Assembly (NCBI RefSeq): GCF_014268755.2
Contig: NZ_CP077093.1
Location: 5,174,501-5,238,500, forward strand
Length of the DNA: 64,000 bases
Source: Pseudomonas vanderleydeniana
GTDB taxonomy: Bacteria > Pseudomonadota > Gammaproteobacteria > Pseudomonadales > Pseudomonadaceae
Reading direction: 5' to 3'
The notes under the pieces are model-generated. The model saw only the letters and a program-made list of their open reading frames with translations, was not told the DNA's origin and searched no databases. The position numbers and the translations under genes are program-made. Positions 62,560 through 64,000 of this stretch are shown in pieces; the stretch's first letter is position 1; each line of letters opens with the position of its first letter.

Positions 62560-64000
62560 ATGCCGACAACACACCGACTGACCCCCTTGAGCACAGCCTT
62601 GCTGATTCGCAAGATGCTGCGCTCGCCTGTCACGCTCGGCGCCATGGGGATGGCGCTGGCACTGCCGATGGCTGCGCAGGTACAGGCCCAGGAGTTCGAG
62701 TTCAACATCGCCGCCCAGCCACTGGCGGCGGCCCTGCAGGAGCTGGGGCGCCAGGGCAATATCCAGGTGCTGTACAACCCGGAGCGGGTGAAGGGCCTGC
62801 AGGGGGCAGCGGTCAAGGGCAAGCTCACGCCCGGCCAGGCGGCCGGTGAACTGCTGAAGAACACCGGTGTGAACTATAGCTTCCAGGGCGACACCCTGAC
62901 CCTGAGCAGCACTGCAGCCACCAGCAGCTCGGGCCTGAACCTGTCGGCCACCACCATCAGCGGCCAGTCCCAGGTGCTGGGTACCAGCACCGACGGCACC
63001 GGCTCCTACACCACCGGCGCGGTGACCATCGGCAAGACCGCGCATTCGCTGCGGGAAACGCCGCAGTCGGTCACCGTCGTGACCCGCCAGCAGATGGATG
63101 ACAAGAACCTCACCAAGCTTGATGAGGTGATGGCACAGACTACCGGTATCACCCGCTCCAACCGTAACTTCGGCGGTAACGTCTTCAACTCCCGGGGCTT
63201 TACCCTGGAAGACGACAGTTACATGATCGATGGCATTCCCGGACTGGCCTACAACATGACCGGCTGGATCCGGCCTGACATGGCGGTATTCGACCGCGTC
63301 GAGGTCCTGCGTGGAGCCTCCGGGCTGTTGGTCGGTGCCGGCAACCCAGGCGGCGCGGTCAACCTGGTGCGCAAACGCCCAACTGCCGACCCGCACTTCT
63401 CGATCAGCACCAGCGCTGGTTCCTGGGACAACTACCGCATGGACCTGGACGGCAGGGGCCGACTGAACGAGCAAGGCACCTTGCGCGGTCGTGCCGTGGT
63501 CGCCTATGAGGATCGCGGCTACTTCCAGGATGGGCTGAACTCTGAAACCCCGTTACTGTACGGCATCGTCGAAGCCGACCTGAACGACTCCACAACCCTG
63601 GCGGTCGGCCTGCGCCATCAACGCACGCTCTATCATGGCTACACAATTTTCGGCCTGCCTCGCTACAGCAACGGTCGCGAGATCGACGTTTCGCGCTCCA
63701 CCTCGCTGGGCCAGGACTGGAACCGCCACGAAATCGAGGTCAACGAGGTCTTTGCCGACCTTGAACATCATCTCAACGACAACTGGACCAGCAAGGTGTC
63801 GGTGACCCAGTCGCAGAGCATGTTCAACCAGCGCGTGGCCTACTCGCAGGGTGTTCTGAACCCGGTCACCCAGAGCGGTACCGAACTCAGCAACACACAG
63901 TTCCGCCGTGAATACGTCACCAGCAAGGGTATCGACGGCCATATCTCGGGCAACTTCGACGCCTTTGGCCTGACCCATGAGTTGATGGTCGGTGCCAACT
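62560..64000 (+). CDS. fpvA: FpvA-type ferripyoverdine receptor, N-terminal part (runs off window)
   Basis: 480 codons are open to the window end. A signal peptide ends near QVQAQE. An STN signalling domain (EFNIAAQPLAAALQELGRQGNIQVLYN, residues about 45-120) is followed by a plug with ETPQSVTVVTRQQMDD, DSYMIDGIPG and GASGLLVGAGNPGGAVNLVRKRP, which is highly typical of FpvA. Barrel strands follow. The position after pvdE and the IS box support ferripyoverdine as ligand. The STN domain implies signalling through an FpvR-type protein, which is not in this window. Confidence 0.9.
   Translation, partial: MPTTHRLTPLSTALLIRKMLRSPVTLGAMGMALALPMAAQVQAQEFEFNIAAQPLAAALQELGRQGNIQVLYNPERVKGLQGAAVKGKLTPGQAAGELLKNTGVNYSFQGDTLTLSSTAATSSSGLNLSATTISGQSQVLGTSTDGTGSYTTGAVTIGKTAHSLRETPQSVTVVTRQQMDDKNLTKLDEVMAQTTGITRSNRNFGGNVFNSRGFTLEDDSYMIDGIPGLAYNMTGWIRPDMAVFDRVEVLRGASGLLVGAGNPGGAVNLVRKRPTADPHFSISTSAGSWDNYRMDLDGRGRLNEQGTLRGRAVVAYEDRGYFQDGLNSETPLLYGIVEADLNDSTTLAVGLRHQRTLYHGYTIFGLPRYSNGREIDVSRSTSLGQDWNRHEIEVNEVFADLEHHLNDNWTSKVSVTQSQSMFNQRVAYSQGVLNPVTQSGTELSNTQFRREYVTSKGIDGHISGNFDAFGLTHELMVGAN

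Overview
The window is a high-GC chromosomal segment of a Pseudomonas, most likely of the P. fluorescens group. The main evidence is the pyoverdine block at its right end (fpvI, pvdR-pvdT-opmQ, pvdP, pvdM-pvdN-pvdO, pvdE, fpvA). Two further iron-uptake signalling sets (ECF sigma factor, FecR-type regulator, TonB receptor), a bphO-bphP phytochrome pair, and many REP/REPIN repeats with a resident RAYT transposase gene agree with this. No rRNA, tRNA or CRISPR array was seen.

Layout. 1-9.9 kb: end of an MFS gene, fecA-fecR-fecI, a PhyH-type dioxygenase, an MFS exporter divergent from a LysR regulator, a hypothetical protein, a methyltransferase and a tiny DUF2986 protein. 10-12.9 kb: bacteriophytochrome kinase and its heme oxygenase. 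13-16 kb: REPINs, gene fragments, a secreted hypothetical protein, and an uncharacterised gene coupled to a glycosyltransferase. 16.4-26.4 kb: a more AT-rich block on the minus strand holding luxR and a tightly packed luxI-led operon. The operon encodes an FAD amine oxidase, a PrmC/HemK-like methyltransferase, an alpha-oxoamine synthase, the three enzymes that turn chorismate into 4-aminophenylpyruvate (PapB, PapA, PapC) and an exporter. 26.7-32.2 kb: sulfide detoxification (FisR, persulfide dioxygenase, SQR, TauE/SafE and YeeE/YedE membrane proteins). 32.2-39.6 kb: dioxygenase-like gene, AhpD-like/MocR divergent pair, second sigma/FecR/TonB-receptor set. 39.6-48.7 kb: MscS-cNMP channel, pirin, REP-RAYT locus, DkgB, a NarL-type response regulator, MgtC and MgtA. 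49.2-64 kb: the pyoverdine maturation, export and uptake block, with fpvA running off the window.

The most interesting system is the 16.4-26.4 kb block. It looks like an acyl-homoserine-lactone-controlled pathway from chorismate to a 4-aminophenylalanine-derived alpha-aminoketone, probably a pyrazine. An 18-bp phz/lux-box-like dyad lies upstream of luxI. Decayed pieces of the uncharacterised gene at 14.1-15.0 kb lie on both sides of the block, in the order expected if one old copy had been split by an insertion.

In the pyoverdine block, four boxes of the form TAAAT-N16-CGT (the PvdS-type iron-starvation box) precede pvdR, pvdP, pvdM and fpvA. The fpvI gene has no fpvR beside it. The end of opmQ has been duplicated together with a REP element, and the duplicate coding stretch differs only at synonymous positions.
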